A stretch of 50,428 nt of DNA from JAAYGT01 sp050252075 (GCA_050252075.1 JBFWLP010000009.1:1-50428), one strand, 5' to 3'. Shown: positions 25,695-34,560, numbered from the stretch's first letter. Notes: generated from the letters alone by a model not told the origin. Numbers and translations are program-made.

Positions 25695-26897
25695 TTACGC
25701 GCCGGGGCTGCCAAGCCACTGGTTGGCCAACCGCACCCAGTAGCTGGCTCCCAAGGGAATGATGTCGTCATTGAAATCGTAGCTGCTGTTGTGCAGCATG
25801 CACGGCCCCAGACCATGCCCCTGGATGCGATGGTCGCCATTGCCATTGCCTATCCATACGTAGCAGCCCGGTACTTCCTGCAGCATGAAAGCGAAGTCTT
25901 CCGCACCCATGGACGGCTCGATGTTCGTGTGTACCTGGTCGGATCCGACCAGTGCCTGCATGACCTGCACGCAGGTGCCGGTTTCGTTCGCATGGTTGAT
26001 GGTGGGTGGGTACTTGCGCTGGAAGGTGAACGCGGCGGTGCAACCCAGGGCCCGCGCCGTATGCTCGGTGATTTCCTGCATACGCTGTTCGATGAGGTCG
26101 AGCGTTTCCAGCGAAAAAGTACGCACGGTGCCGCGCAGGGTGGCATCTTGCGGAATGACGTTATCGGCCGATCCGGTGTGAATCTGGGTGATGCTGAGCA
26201 CGGCGGGCTGCAGCGGGTTGCGGTTGCGCGTGATAATGGTTTGCAGTGTCTGCGCCAGTTGTACCGCCGCCATGACCGGATCCGTGCCCAAATGCGGCAT
26301 GGCACCGTGAGCGCCGTTGCCTTGCAGCTGGATTTCGAAGCTGTTGCTTGAGGCCATGATGGGGCCCGGCACCACGCCGAAATGTCCGACGGGCAGTTCG
26401 GGCCAGTTATGCATGCCGAACACCGCTTGCATGGGAAACAACTCAAACAGCCCGTCATCGATCATGGCTTTCGCGCCGCCATACCCTTCTTCGGCCGGCT
26501 GAAAAATAACGTAAACAGTGCCGTTGAACGACCGATGGGCGGCCAGGTGCTTTGCCGCCGCCAGCAGCATGGCGGTGTGTCCGTCATGTCCGCAGGCGTG
26601 CATTTTTCCCGCCTCTTGGCTGGCGTGGGCGAAGGTGTTGGTTTCCTGCATGGGCAAGGCATCCATGTCGGCGCGCAGGCCAATGGCGCGATCCGTGTTT
26701 CCTTGCCCCCGGATAGTGCCTACCACGCCCGTTTTACCCAGGCCGCGGTGTACCGGAATGCCCCAGGATTCCAGCTGCGAGGCGACCAGGTCGGAGGTGC
26801 GCCGTTCTTCGAAGGCAAGCTCGGGGTGGGCGTGGATATCGCGCCGCAGCCCGGCGATTTCGTCATGGCTGTCAAGAATGTCATCAATGATCTTCAT
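25695..26897 (-). CDS. M20-family amidohydrolase (hippurate hydrolase / N-acyl-amino-acid hydrolase type)
   Basis: This is a cytoplasmic metal-dependent hydrolase that cleaves N-acyl amino acids or related amides. It has 400 residues. LRRDIHAHPELAFEE at the N-terminus, HACGHDGHTAMLLAAAKHL near residue 100 (metal ligands C and H) and FQPAEEGYGGAKAMIDDG near 134 (catalytic Glu) define the M20D/HipO group. The dimerisation lid lies at about 185-295, and the last metal-binding histidine is in the C-terminal GPCMLHNSSYDFND. The precise acyl or amino-acid preference is unknown. It follows the inositol-monophosphatase-like gene by 10 bp. Confidence 0.88.
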   Translation of the reverse strand: MKIIDDILDSHDEIAGLRRDIHAHPELAFEERRTSDLVASQLESWGIPVHRGLGKTGVVGTIRGQGNTDRAIGLRADMDALPMQETNTFAHASQEAGKMHACGHDGHTAMLLAAAKHLAAHRSFNGTVYVIFQPAEEGYGGAKAMIDDGLFELFPMQAVFGMHNWPELPVGHFGVVPGPIMASSNSFEIQLQGNGAHGAMPHLGTDPVMAAVQLAQTLQTIITRNRNPLQPAVLSITQIHTGSADNVIPQDATLRGTVRTFSLETLDLIEQRMQEITEHTARALGCTAAFTFQRKYPPTINHANETGTCVQVMQALVGSDQVHTNIEPSMGAEDFAFMLQEVPGCYVWIGNGNGDHRIQGHGLGPCMLHNSSYDFNDDIIPLGASYWVRLANQWLGSPGA

Positions 26898-26907
26898 GGC
26901 AGTGCCT

Positions 26908-27750
26908 TTATCGAAGATGGGGGCGAATCATGGCATCGAGTGCCGGAGCAACATGAGGGTTGCCCGCGTAGATGTTGCCGTTGACCGGCCAGGGGTGTTC
27001 GTGGCGGCAGTCGTCGGCGATTCCGCCGGATTCGCGAACGATCAAGGTGCCGGCGGCGACGTCCCATGGCGCCAGCCCCATTTCCCAGTAACCGTCGTAG
27101 CGGCCGCAGGCAACCCAGGCCAGATCGAGAGCGGCGGCGCCCAGGCGCCGTACACCGCGTGTGGAGTGCATGGCGGTGTGCAGGGTGGGCATGTACTGGT
27201 CTTCAAAGGAAAAGTCGCGAAACGGCAGGCCGGTCGCCAGCAAGGCATCGGAAAATTCCCGGGTGGTCGAGCAATAAATGCGGTTGCCGTTCAGCCAGGC
27301 GCCGACTTCGTACATGGCGGTAAACATTTCTTCGCGGCTGGGATCGTAGACCACACCGATGACCGGCGTGTCGTGCTCAAGCGGCTGATCGCTGTGTATG
27401 CGCGCGCCCTTGTGCGCGATGAGCGCAATGGATACCGCGTAATGGGGAATGCCGTGAAGAAAGTTGGTGGTTCCGTCCAGTGGATCGATATACCAGGTGG
27501 CGGCGCCGTGGGTTTGACCGCCGCTTTCCTCGGCCACGATACCCAGTTCCGGTGTGCGTTCGGACAGCAGGTCGATAATGGCCTTTTCGGCTTCACGGTC
27601 GGCTTGAGACACCAGGTCGTTGCGCGTCTTGGTGTCGATGACCAGTTCGCTGCGATTGGCGGCATAGCTGTGCAGCAGCGAGGCGGCGGCATGGGCGGCG
27701 CAGGTGGCGGCGTCGAGGTAGTCGCCAAGGGGAAGACGGGATGAGTGCAT
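26908..27750 (-). CDS. Inositol-monophosphatase-family phosphatase
   Basis: The 280-residue protein belongs to the Mg2+-dependent, Li+-sensitive phosphatase family that includes SuhB, CysQ and FBPases. The metal-binding residues are visible: E in GIVAEESGG (about residue 74), DPLDGTTNF (about 90) and WDVAAGTLIVRESGG (about 221). It has the general IMPase pattern rather than a clear CysQ pattern, so the substrate is left open. It is the first gene of a four-gene minus-strand run and is divergent from mnmC. Confidence 0.85.
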   Translation of the reverse strand: MHSSRLPLGDYLDAATCAAHAAASLLHSYAANRSELVIDTKTRNDLVSQADREAEKAIIDLLSERTPELGIVAEESGGQTHGAATWYIDPLDGTTNFLHGIPHYAVSIALIAHKGARIHSDQPLEHDTPVIGVVYDPSREEMFTAMYEVGAWLNGNRIYCSTTREFSDALLATGLPFRDFSFEDQYMPTLHTAMHSTRGVRRLGAAALDLAWVACGRYDGYWEMGLAPWDVAAGTLIVRESGGIADDCRHEHPWPVNGNIYAGNPHVAPALDAMIRPHLR

Positions 27751-27856
27751 AGTGAACCAAGCGACAGGCTAGAGGAAGTAAGAAACCGGCGTGTGATCGC
27801 GTATCATGAACTCATTGTACGTGATCAATCTTTCAGTTTTTTGCCACTTTGGCGAT

Positions 27857-29749
27857 ATGGCCTCGCATTCCGTTTCACTGATTCCCGCCGAACTGGCCTA
27901 CGACGACAACGGCCTTCCCAAAAGCCCTCTCTTTGGCGATATTTATCGTCCGAAGGCGGCGCCGTTCGAGCAGGCGCACCATGTTTTTCTGCGGGGCAAC
28001 GGCCTGCCCGGGCGCTGGGCCGGTCAGGAGCTGTTCACCGTATGCGAAACAGGGTTTGGCCTGGGGCACAATTTCCTGGCGCTGTGGCAGGCCTGGCGGT
28101 CGCACGGCGACCGTTGCAAGCGGTTGCATGTCGTTTCCTTCGAAGCCCACCCCTTTCGCCGTCACGATCTGGCTGCATATGTGCGCCACCATTTGCGCGA
28201 TGATGCTGCGCGGCTGGGCCTGGAACTGGCCGATGCATGGCCGGTGCCGGTGCCTGGAATTCACCGGCTGGAATTTGAAAACGGGGCCTTGACGCTGACG
28301 CTGGTCTTTGGCGATGTGCAGGACACGGCCCGTCAGGTGGCCGCCCAGGTTGATGCCTTCTTTCTTGATGGCTTTTCGCCGAAAGTGAATCCTGCCATGT
28401 GGGACGCGTCGCTGTTTGCGCAGCTGGTGCGCCTTGCCGGGCCCGAGGCAACATTTGCCACCTGGTGCTGTGCCGGCCATGTCCGTCGTGCGCTGCAAGA
28501 TGCCGGTTTCATCGTTCAGAAAATACCGGGATTCGGGCCGAAGCGTCAGATGACGACCGGCCGCTTGCGTCATGGCGTGAAAACGCGGGTGGCGCGCGCG
28601 CGCCGTCCGGCGTCGGCCATGGTCATCGGTGCCGGCGTCGCCGGCGCGTCGCTGGCTCATGCTCTGGGGCGCGAGGGCGTGCAGGTTACCGTGCTGGATC
28701 CGGTCTTGCGCTCCGGCCTTGGGGGCAGTCACGCGGGGCATTTGGCGGTGGCGGTCACCCCGGTCGTCGGGCGTAATGACGATGCACAGGTTCGTCTGAG
28801 TCGCGCCGGGGTGTTGAGTGCCGCCGCAAGCTGGTCGATGTTTCCCGGGCCGGCCAGGCCGTTGCCGTGCGGAACATTGTTGCCGGCGCTCACGGCCGCC
28901 GACGCACGCAAGGTGAGTGCGCTTATCGCCTCGGCTTCGCTGCCTGCCGAGTGGGTGCGGTGGGTTCCGGAAGCGGAAGCGCAGGCGTTGACGGCGCGGC
29001 ACTGGCCGCATGGGGGCGTGTGGTGCAGCCAGGGTATGCGGGTGCAGCCTCAGGCACTGCTGGAGCACCTGCTCGGCCTGCCGGGCATACGGTGTCTGGA
29101 TCATCACGTGGCGGGCATACGGCGAAACGCTCTCGGACGCTGGCAGGCGCTTGACGGGCAGGGGGGCGTGCTGGCCGACGCCGACAGTGTTTTTCTGGCT
29201 ACGGCCGGTACGCTTCCGGCTTTGCTTGAGCCGCTGGGCTATCTGAAAGGCTTTCCCCGTATGGCGGACCTGCGTTGCGTGTCGGGCGAGGTGTACTATG
29301 TGCCATCGTCCTGCATCGGACCGTTGCAGGCCAATGCGGCGGGCCACGGGTATTGCCTGCCGGCGCTTGACGGGCACAATGTGATTGGCAGCACCTACCG
29401 GCGTGGACAGGATGACGTCGGGTTGAACCCGGCTGGATTGCGCTATGTCGCCGGCAAGATGGAAACGCTGTTGGGCCAGGCCGGCGGTATCACGGCGCGC
29501 TCATTGGTAACGGCCGGCCAGGCGGGAAAGACGGCATGTGGGGGGTGGTCCGGATGGCGGGCCACCACCTCCGACCGCTTTCCTTTGGTGGGTGCGCTGA
29601 ACCCGGAAATGTCGTTCTGGGTGTGTGCCGGATTGGGTTCCCGGGGTTTTGGGCTTTCAACGTTATTGGCGAACTGTGTGGTGGCCGAGCTTATGGGGTA
29701 CCCCGTGCCGCTGGAGCGCGATTTGCGTCGGAAAATGCGCCCAAGGTAG
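27857..29749 (+). CDS. mnmC: Bifunctional tRNA wobble-uridine enzyme MnmC
   Basis: MnmC completes mnm5(s2)U at the wobble position of several tRNAs: the C-terminal FAD domain removes carboxymethyl and the N-terminal domain methylates the amine. From the ATG at 27857 it has 630 residues; an ATG 17 codons upstream (27806) is also in frame. The methyltransferase half (about 1-240) shows CETGFGLGHNFLALWQAW for SAM binding and VDAFFLDGFSPKVNPAMWD. The oxidoreductase half begins with the FAD fold VIGAGVAGASLAHALG near residue 255. The nearby tRNA-Lys(UUU) is a typical substrate of this pathway, although their proximity may be chance. Confidence 0.93.
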   Translation: MASHSVSLIPAELAYDDNGLPKSPLFGDIYRPKAAPFEQAHHVFLRGNGLPGRWAGQELFTVCETGFGLGHNFLALWQAWRSHGDRCKRLHVVSFEAHPFRRHDLAAYVRHHLRDDAARLGLELADAWPVPVPGIHRLEFENGALTLTLVFGDVQDTARQVAAQVDAFFLDGFSPKVNPAMWDASLFAQLVRLAGPEATFATWCCAGHVRRALQDAGFIVQKIPGFGPKRQMTTGRLRHGVKTRVARARRPASAMVIGAGVAGASLAHALGREGVQVTVLDPVLRSGLGGSHAGHLAVAVTPVVGRNDDAQVRLSRAGVLSAAASWSMFPGPARPLPCGTLLPALTAADARKVSALIASASLPAEWVRWVPEAEAQALTARHWPHGGVWCSQGMRVQPQALLEHLLGLPGIRCLDHHVAGIRRNALGRWQALDGQGGVLADADSVFLATAGTLPALLEPLGYLKGFPRMADLRCVSGEVYYVPSSCIGPLQANAAGHGYCLPALDGHNVIGSTYRRGQDDVGLNPAGLRYVAGKMETLLGQAGGITARSLVTAGQAGKTACGGWSGWRATTSDRFPLVGALNPEMSFWVCAGLGSRGFGLSTLLANCVVAELMGYPVPLERDLRRKMRPR

Positions 29750-29754
29750 GGCTA

Positions 29755-29775
29755 AATATGCGTTTTTTGCATATT
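29755..29775. repeat. AT-rich stem-loop just after mnmC
   Basis: AATATGC (29755-29761) and GCATATT (29769-29775) form a 7-bp stem with a T-rich 7-nt loop, starting 6 bases after the mnmC stop. The surrounding 100 bp is much more AT-rich than both genes. It may be a weak terminator or an operator for the next gene. Confidence 0.35.
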
Positions 29776-29882
29776 AAAGGGCATCTGACAGATAAATTTC
29801 CGCATCATTTTATTTTATCCATCAAATCCGTCAAAATAACGGCTTTTGAATGCTTTTTGGGTTTAGCCCCGAGGATCGCGCT

Positions 29883-32099
29883 GTGCCGCCCAAGTCTGAC
29901 CCTGCCCATTTTCTGCCACTTGCTCCCTTGCAGTTTCTCGCATCCAGGCCCATGCGAATCGACTTCTCGGTTGCAGGCTCTTCCATCGAATTTCACATCG
30001 AGTCGCACGCACCGGGTGTTTTTCGACTGCGTGTTGGTCCTTCCGCACTGCTGAATAACGAAAAGCCTGCCGCGCGCGCGCGTTCCCATGCCGAGATGCT
30101 GCTCGCACGGCAAGAGGCCGTCAGCGAGGTGACCGTCAGTTCGCTTGCGCACGGCGAGGCCACCGGCTGGCGTCTGGAGCAGGGTGATATCACCGTCGAT
30201 GTCTGTCCCGAGCCCCTGTCACTTGTTATTTGCCGCAATGGAGAGCCTATCGTCGACACCGGGCCTGCCGCGCTGGTGGCGTGCGACTCGCTGGACACGC
30301 CGCGGCAATGGCAGTGGGCATGGGCGCTCGACGTCGACGACGCCTTGCATGGCGGGCAGGAATCAGGAGCCGACCTTGATCGTCGCGGCGCACAGTTCTG
30401 TTCCGACGATCCACAGGCGCGGGCCCTTCCTTTGGTGTGGAGCACGCGCGGCTGGGGAGTTTACTTCAACACCTTCTCGCGGGTGTGCCACGACCTTGGG
30501 GCCGGCGATGCGTCGGCGTATGCGGCCCGTGTCGATGATCCGGTGCTCGATGTCTTTCTGTTTGTCGGCGAGCCCCCGGAAATTCTTAACCAGTACACGG
30601 CCCTGACCGGCCGTGCAGGCCAGCCCGGTCTTTGGCCCATGGGTGTCTGGCTTGATCAGCCGCCCGGTCAGCCGGTGAGCGAGACGCTGAATGTGGTGCG
30701 CAAGTTCCGAAGCAATGGCTGGGCCCTTGATGCCGTCCGGCTGGCCGCTCCGGCTGCGGTGCGGTTTCAGGATGACAAGCCGGTTTTCGATTGGGATGCC
30801 GGTCGGTTCAGCGATGCACGAGAACTCATTGCCGGGTTTTCCTCGGAAAACATCCAGCTGGCCGCACCCACGTTTCCCGGGGTATTGAAAGGAACAGGTC
30901 TGTTCGACGAATGGGAGGACCGGGGTTGGCTGCTGATCAACGATGACGGCGAGGCCCATGTATTCCCCGGCGACGAGTACACTGCCGGCCGGGAATTCGG
31001 CTTGCTCGACCTGACCAACAAAGACGTCTACAAACTGTGGTCCGACAGGCTGCGGCAACTGGCCGACGACGGCCTGGGGGCTCCTGTGTGCCGGGCCCGT
31101 TTCGACATTCCCGACTCCGTAACTGCGCGAAGCGGCGAATCGGGGCCGGCGTTGCGAACCATTTACCCGGTGCTTGCCCGACGCGCCCTGTTTGATGCCT
31201 TTGCGGGCCACAAGACGCCCCAGGAGGGCGTGTTGCTGGGCGATGATCTGTTCCCGTCCATGCAGCGTTATGCCTGGCAGCTCGGGCCATGCACGGGAAA
31301 TGACTGGGCCGATTTCGAGCATTCACTGCGCATGGCCCTGTCTCTGGGTGACGCCGGTGTTCCGGTGCAAATGCATACCCTGGGCTCGGCGCGGCACGAT
31401 ACCAGCGCCATGACGCCGGAACTTTACATTCGCTGGCTGGCCGCCTGTGTCTTTTCCGGGAATTTCAGTTTCCAGGGGCATGCGGCTTTGCTGCCCGATG
31501 CCTTTGCGGACAAAACGCGCCGGCTGGTGGATCACTGGCTGCAGTGGCGTTATCGCCTTATTCCCTATGTTCTGGGCATTATTGAAGATGCCGTTCGCAC
31601 GGGTTTGCCGGTTCAGCGGTCGATGGGCCTGGCTTTCCCCCACGACCCTATGGCGCAAGCCTGGGATACCCAGTATATGTTCGGGCCGGCCGTGCTGGTG
31701 GCGCCGGTGTTGCATCCGGGCACCGAAACACAGGTGTACCTGCCCGAGGGCTCGGGATGGTGGGACATGAATACAGGCTGGCGCTATGACGGTGGCACGA
31801 CGCTTACTGTGCAGGCCGACCTGGATACGCTGCCGGTGTTTGGTCGCGAGGGCCATATGCTATGCCTGGGGCCGGCGGCACAGCACACCGGCGACTTCAA
31901 CTCGGCACGCATTCTTGAGGAAGTCTGGATGTTCGGCATGCCCGAGCACAGCCCTGCCGTCATGCGCAACAAGATCCGCGTCATGCAAATGCAAGGTTCC
32001 AGCTATATCAAGGGCCTGGAGGGGCTGCGCATTCTGCCCTCGGAAGGGCTGGAAGTTAAACGTCGCGGTGCCGAGGTGCGCATTTCTCGGGCACGTTGA
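29883..32099 (+). CDS. GH31-fold protein with lost catalytic residues (probable pseudoenzyme)
   Basis: This is an intact 738-residue frame resembling glycoside hydrolase family 31 (alpha-glucosidase/alpha-xylosidase). The barrel entry LTGRAGQPGLWPMGVWLDQPP, the QYMFGPAVLVAPVLHPGTETQVYLPEG region and the general layout (N-terminal beta domain, barrel at about 250-590, C-terminal beta domains) match the YicI type. The active site does not. The segment equal to the nucleophile motif KTDFGE reads V402-C-R-A-R-F407, putting Arg404 where the Asp should be. The acid/base WGGD reads L467-G-P-C470, and the HFDCFW and SHDIGG blocks are also changed. The start GTG at 29883 is chosen for GAGGA at 29871-29875; ATGs at 29850 and 29952 are alternatives. 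Function unknown; a binding or regulatory role is plausible. Confidence 0.8.
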   Translation: MPPKSDPAHFLPLAPLQFLASRPMRIDFSVAGSSIEFHIESHAPGVFRLRVGPSALLNNEKPAARARSHAEMLLARQEAVSEVTVSSLAHGEATGWRLEQGDITVDVCPEPLSLVICRNGEPIVDTGPAALVACDSLDTPRQWQWAWALDVDDALHGGQESGADLDRRGAQFCSDDPQARALPLVWSTRGWGVYFNTFSRVCHDLGAGDASAYAARVDDPVLDVFLFVGEPPEILNQYTALTGRAGQPGLWPMGVWLDQPPGQPVSETLNVVRKFRSNGWALDAVRLAAPAAVRFQDDKPVFDWDAGRFSDARELIAGFSSENIQLAAPTFPGVLKGTGLFDEWEDRGWLLINDDGEAHVFPGDEYTAGREFGLLDLTNKDVYKLWSDRLRQLADDGLGAPVCRARFDIPDSVTARSGESGPALRTIYPVLARRALFDAFAGHKTPQEGVLLGDDLFPSMQRYAWQLGPCTGNDWADFEHSLRMALSLGDAGVPVQMHTLGSARHDTSAMTPELYIRWLAACVFSGNFSFQGHAALLPDAFADKTRRLVDHWLQWRYRLIPYVLGIIEDAVRTGLPVQRSMGLAFPHDPMAQAWDTQYMFGPAVLVAPVLHPGTETQVYLPEGSGWWDMNTGWRYDGGTTLTVQADLDTLPVFGREGHMLCLGPAAQHTGDFNSARILEEVWMFGMPEHSPAVMRNKIRVMQMQGSSYIKGLEGLRILPSEGLEVKRRGAEVRISRAR

Positions 32100-32118
32100 G
32101 CCCGGCATGCCGGCCGGC

Positions 32119-32895
32119 TTACACGGTGATGACCCGTCGGGGATCAAAACCGGGGTTTTCCGGTGTGCCATGCAGTACGTAACCTCGCGGGTTGCAGACA
32201 ACCCGGGTGCCGTTCACGGTGTAGTCGAAACAGTCGTGGGTGTGGCCGTGTATCCATAACCGGACACGGTCGCCTCCCATCAGGTGTTCGCAGTCCGACA
32301 CGAAGCAGGTATTCAGCAGCGAGTCGTTGAAGCGCGGATGAATGCTGCGGGTTGATGGCGCATGGTGCGTAACCACCACGGTGGGGCCGTCGAACGGCTT
32401 ATCCAGCTCGCCGGCCAGCCAGCGCTTGCTCCGGGCGTATAAATCTTCCATTTCCCCAGGCTGAAGCGGGCCCTGCGCCGGATCTTCCGACCGTATCATG
32501 GAAAAGTCGCGGATGAGCGCAACGGCCTGTTCAATGGCCTGTTCGCGGGCGTCGGGAGCGTCAAATAAATTGAAGTCAGTCCACAGGCTGGTGCCCAGAA
32601 ACCGTATGCCGTTGATGACGCATGACCCCTGTTCCAGAAAGTGGATGGATGTGCCTGCCGTGCCCGCGCGCAGCGCGTTGAGTGTGGCGCCGATGCTGCT
32701 GCCGTAGAATTCGTGATTGCCGGCCACATACAGAACGGGCTGTTCGAATTGCCTGGCCCAGGCCAGTGCCTGAGCCGGCCGGCTGATGTCGCCGGCCAGG
32801 ATCACGATGTCGGCGTCGGCGGCCGGATGCTCAAAAGGGGCGTTTCCCAGATGCAGATCGGACAGGATATGGAGGCGCGTAGGCGTGTGTGGCAT
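32119..32895 (-). CDS. Calcineurin-like metallophosphoesterase
   Basis: The 258-residue cytoplasmic protein has the whole five-motif set of the family: SDLHLG near residue 12, GDISR near 35, GNHEFYG near 60, VTHHAPS near 174 and HGHTHDCFDY near 214. It should therefore bind two metal ions and hydrolyse a phosphoester. The substrate is not known; nucleotide phosphodiester and phosphoprotein enzymes share this fold. Its stop lies 19 bp from the convergent GH31-like gene. It is divergent from the TauE/SafE permease. Confidence 0.85.
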   Translation of the reverse strand: MPHTPTRLHILSDLHLGNAPFEHPAADADIVILAGDISRPAQALAWARQFEQPVLYVAGNHEFYGSSIGATLNALRAGTAGTSIHFLEQGSCVINGIRFLGTSLWTDFNLFDAPDAREQAIEQAVALIRDFSMIRSEDPAQGPLQPGEMEDLYARSKRWLAGELDKPFDGPTVVVTHHAPSTRSIHPRFNDSLLNTCFVSDCEHLMGGDRVRLWIHGHTHDCFDYTVNGTRVVCNPRGYVLHGTPENPGFDPRRVITV

Positions 32896-33003
32896 GGTTG
32901 TGTCTCGTCAGGAACTTGCTATGATCTTTCTCCAGAAACAATAAACCATTGTGCGCCGGGTGGCTAGCATGCCGCCGGGCGCCTTAATCATCAAAGTTCT
33001 CCC

Positions 33004-33750
33004 ATGGTCGATCCGCTTATATTGCTTGCTGTCATTCTGGCCTTCCTGACGGCGGGTTGTGTAAAAGGCGTGATAGGCATGGGGTTGCCCATGGTGTCGC
33101 TGGCGCTGCTGGTGGCGACGGTTGGTTTGAAGTCCGCCATGGCCTTGCTGCTGGTTCCCACTATTGTCACGAATATCTGGCAAGCGTTGGTGGGTGGCCA
33201 TTTCTGGATCATTTTCAAACGGTTGTGGCTGTTTTTCGTCGCGTCCATGCTGGCGGTGTGGCCCGGTGTCATGGTTCTTGCGAGGGTGGATGCCCGCTGG
33301 CTGTCGTTGCTGCTGGGCCTGCTCATCATTTTCTATGCGGTAGTCAACCTCAGGTCGCGCCCGCTGCTGTTGCCCGTTACGCATGAAGGATCGGTGGGTT
33401 TTGTGTGCGGCGTGGGCAATGGCCTGATAACCGGCATGACCGGCTCGTCGGTTTTTCCGGGCGTAGCCTATCTGCAGTCGATCGGTTTGACCCGTGACCA
33501 GTTGATTCAGGCCATGGGCATTCTTTTCACCTTGTCGATTGTTGCCCTTGGGGTGGCCATGGGCGGCCAGCGTTTGCTGTCATTGGAACTGATGGCGTTG
33601 TCGTCCGCCGCCTTGCTGCCCGCCATTCTAGGTATGCATCTGGGGCAGCGCTTACGGCGGCGGCTGTCGGAAAAAGCATTCCGCCGAGTGTTTTTTGTGG
33701 GATTGCTGGTAATGGGGTGCTATCTGGTGGCACGATCCCTGCTCAAATGA
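33004..33750 (+). CDS. TauE/SafE-family membrane transporter
   Basis: The 248-residue protein has about seven to eight hydrophobic segments and the TauE/SafE pattern, including an N-terminal GCVKGVIGMGLPMVSLALL and an internal repeat VCGVGNGLITGMTGSSVFPGVAYLQ. Members of this family export or import small organosulfur or organic anions such as sulfite, sulfoacetate or glycolate. Nothing nearby identifies the substrate. The ATG at 33004 lacks a strong ribosome-binding site. Confidence 0.85.
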   Translation: MVDPLILLAVILAFLTAGCVKGVIGMGLPMVSLALLVATVGLKSAMALLLVPTIVTNIWQALVGGHFWIIFKRLWLFFVASMLAVWPGVMVLARVDARWLSLLLGLLIIFYAVVNLRSRPLLLPVTHEGSVGFVCGVGNGLITGMTGSSVFPGVAYLQSIGLTRDQLIQAMGILFTLSIVALGVAMGGQRLLSLELMALSSAALLPAILGMHLGQRLRRRLSEKAFRRVFFVGLLVMGCYLVARSLLK

Positions 33751-33818
33751 CACAATCCTTCCTACAATAGCCAACCAGATAATCTGTACTAACGTTACCA
33801 ACCGGGTAAGGAAAAATC

Positions 33819-34070
33819 ATGAAAAAAGCGACTATCGCGATCGCACTGCTCAGCGTCGGGGTGCTGACCGCCTGTCAGGCGCCGTCGAATTCCCGTGGGC
33901 AGCATTCCAGCCGTAACTCTGAGTTCAACTGCATTGCCGGCACCATTGGCGGCGCTGTGGTTGGGGGGTTGCTAGGCAGCACTATCGGGGGCGGGCGTGG
34001 CCGCACGGCGGCGACGGCCGTAGGTATCGGTGCCGGCGGTTATCTGGGCAATTCAATGGGATGCAACTAA
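33819..34070 (+). CDS. Small glycine-zipper lipoprotein
   Basis: The 83-residue protein starts with a lipoprotein signal, MKKATIAIALLSVGVLTAC, with lipobox L16-T-A-C19. After a short polar stretch it has a glycine-zipper segment, IGGAVVGGLLGSTIGGG, a basic RGR turn and a second hydrophobic Gly-rich stretch. This two-helix hairpin is typical of the 17-kDa-antigen/SlyB-like outer-membrane lipoproteins. The ATG is preceded by AAGGA at 33809-33813. It is followed directly by the EF-hand gene. Confidence 0.85.
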   Translation: MKKATIAIALLSVGVLTACQAPSNSRGQHSSRNSEFNCIAGTIGGAVVGGLLGSTIGGGRGRTAATAVGIGAGGYLGNSMGCN

Positions 34071-34084
34071 GGCGGATGAATACA

Positions 34085-34444
34085 ATGAAGAAACTTCTAC
34101 AGTTGACCACAGCGATCATGGTGCTGAGCAGCCCGGTCGCTTACGCGCAAACGGGCTATGCCGAACTGACTCCCGAGCATTTCGCCAAACTCGATGGCGA
34201 CAAGAATGGCCGGATCAGCCTGGCCGAATACGAAAAGTTCATGCGTGAATCGTTTGCAACGCTGGATGCCAACGGCGACAAGGTGCTGAGCCCTGCCGAG
34301 GCCGAAAAGGTGTTTACCCCGCAGCAGTTTGCGACGGTCGATAAAAACAGCGACGGAAAAATCAGCCTTGACGAGTTCCTTGATCAGGTGATCGCCGATT
34401 TCCATCGCCAGGACCTGAATAAAGACGGCGAGATTCAGCCGTAA
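34085..34444 (+). CDS. Secreted EF-hand calcium-binding protein
   Basis: The 119-residue protein has a signal peptide ending AYA-Q (cleavage after residue 21) and consists otherwise of EF-hand loops: D37 to E48 (canonical), D61 to E72 (no glycine at position 6), D86 to E97 (canonical) and a C-terminal loop starting at D110 that is cut off before its twelfth residue. It should bind calcium in the periplasm. Two in-frame ATGs precede or match the start (34076 and 34085); AAGGCGG at 34069-34075 could serve either. The upstream ATG would overlap nothing, as the lipoprotein stop is at 34070. Its role is unknown. Confidence 0.85.
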   Translation: MKKLLQLTTAIMVLSSPVAYAQTGYAELTPEHFAKLDGDKNGRISLAEYEKFMRESFATLDANGDKVLSPAEAEKVFTPQQFATVDKNSDGKISLDEFLDQVIADFHRQDLNKDGEIQP

Positions 34445-34470
34445 GGCGCAAGGCACGCTATAAGCGGCCT

Positions 34471-34500
34471 GCCGGCGGGTTTGCCTGCCGGCGGGTTCTT
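34471..34500 (+). terminator. Candidate terminator after the EF-hand gene
   Basis: GCCGGCGGG (34471-34479) pairs with CCTGCCGGC (34484-34492) through one G-U pair, with a 4-nt loop, and GGGTTCTT follows. The same bases also read as a 16-bp-period direct repeat of CCTGCCGGCGGGTT. Confidence 0.5.
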
Positions 34501-34520
34501 GACGGACCGCGGGCCAAAGC

Positions 34521-34550
34521 AAAAAGGGGTTGCGTGTATACGCAACCCCT
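34521..34550 (-). terminator. Rho-independent terminator of tRNA-Lys
   Basis: Read on the minus strand, AGGGGTTGCG and CGCAACCCCT form a perfect 10-bp stem (34525-34534 with 34541-34550) with a 6-nt loop, followed by a run of five T. It lies 10 bases after the CCA end of the tRNA. Confidence 0.85.
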
Positions 34551-34560
34551 GCAAATTCGA

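Noticed and set aside
34441..34500. CRISPR-like direct repeats near 34469-34500
   Set aside because: Only two copies with a 16-bp period and no spacers; the bases are better explained as the arms of a terminator stem.
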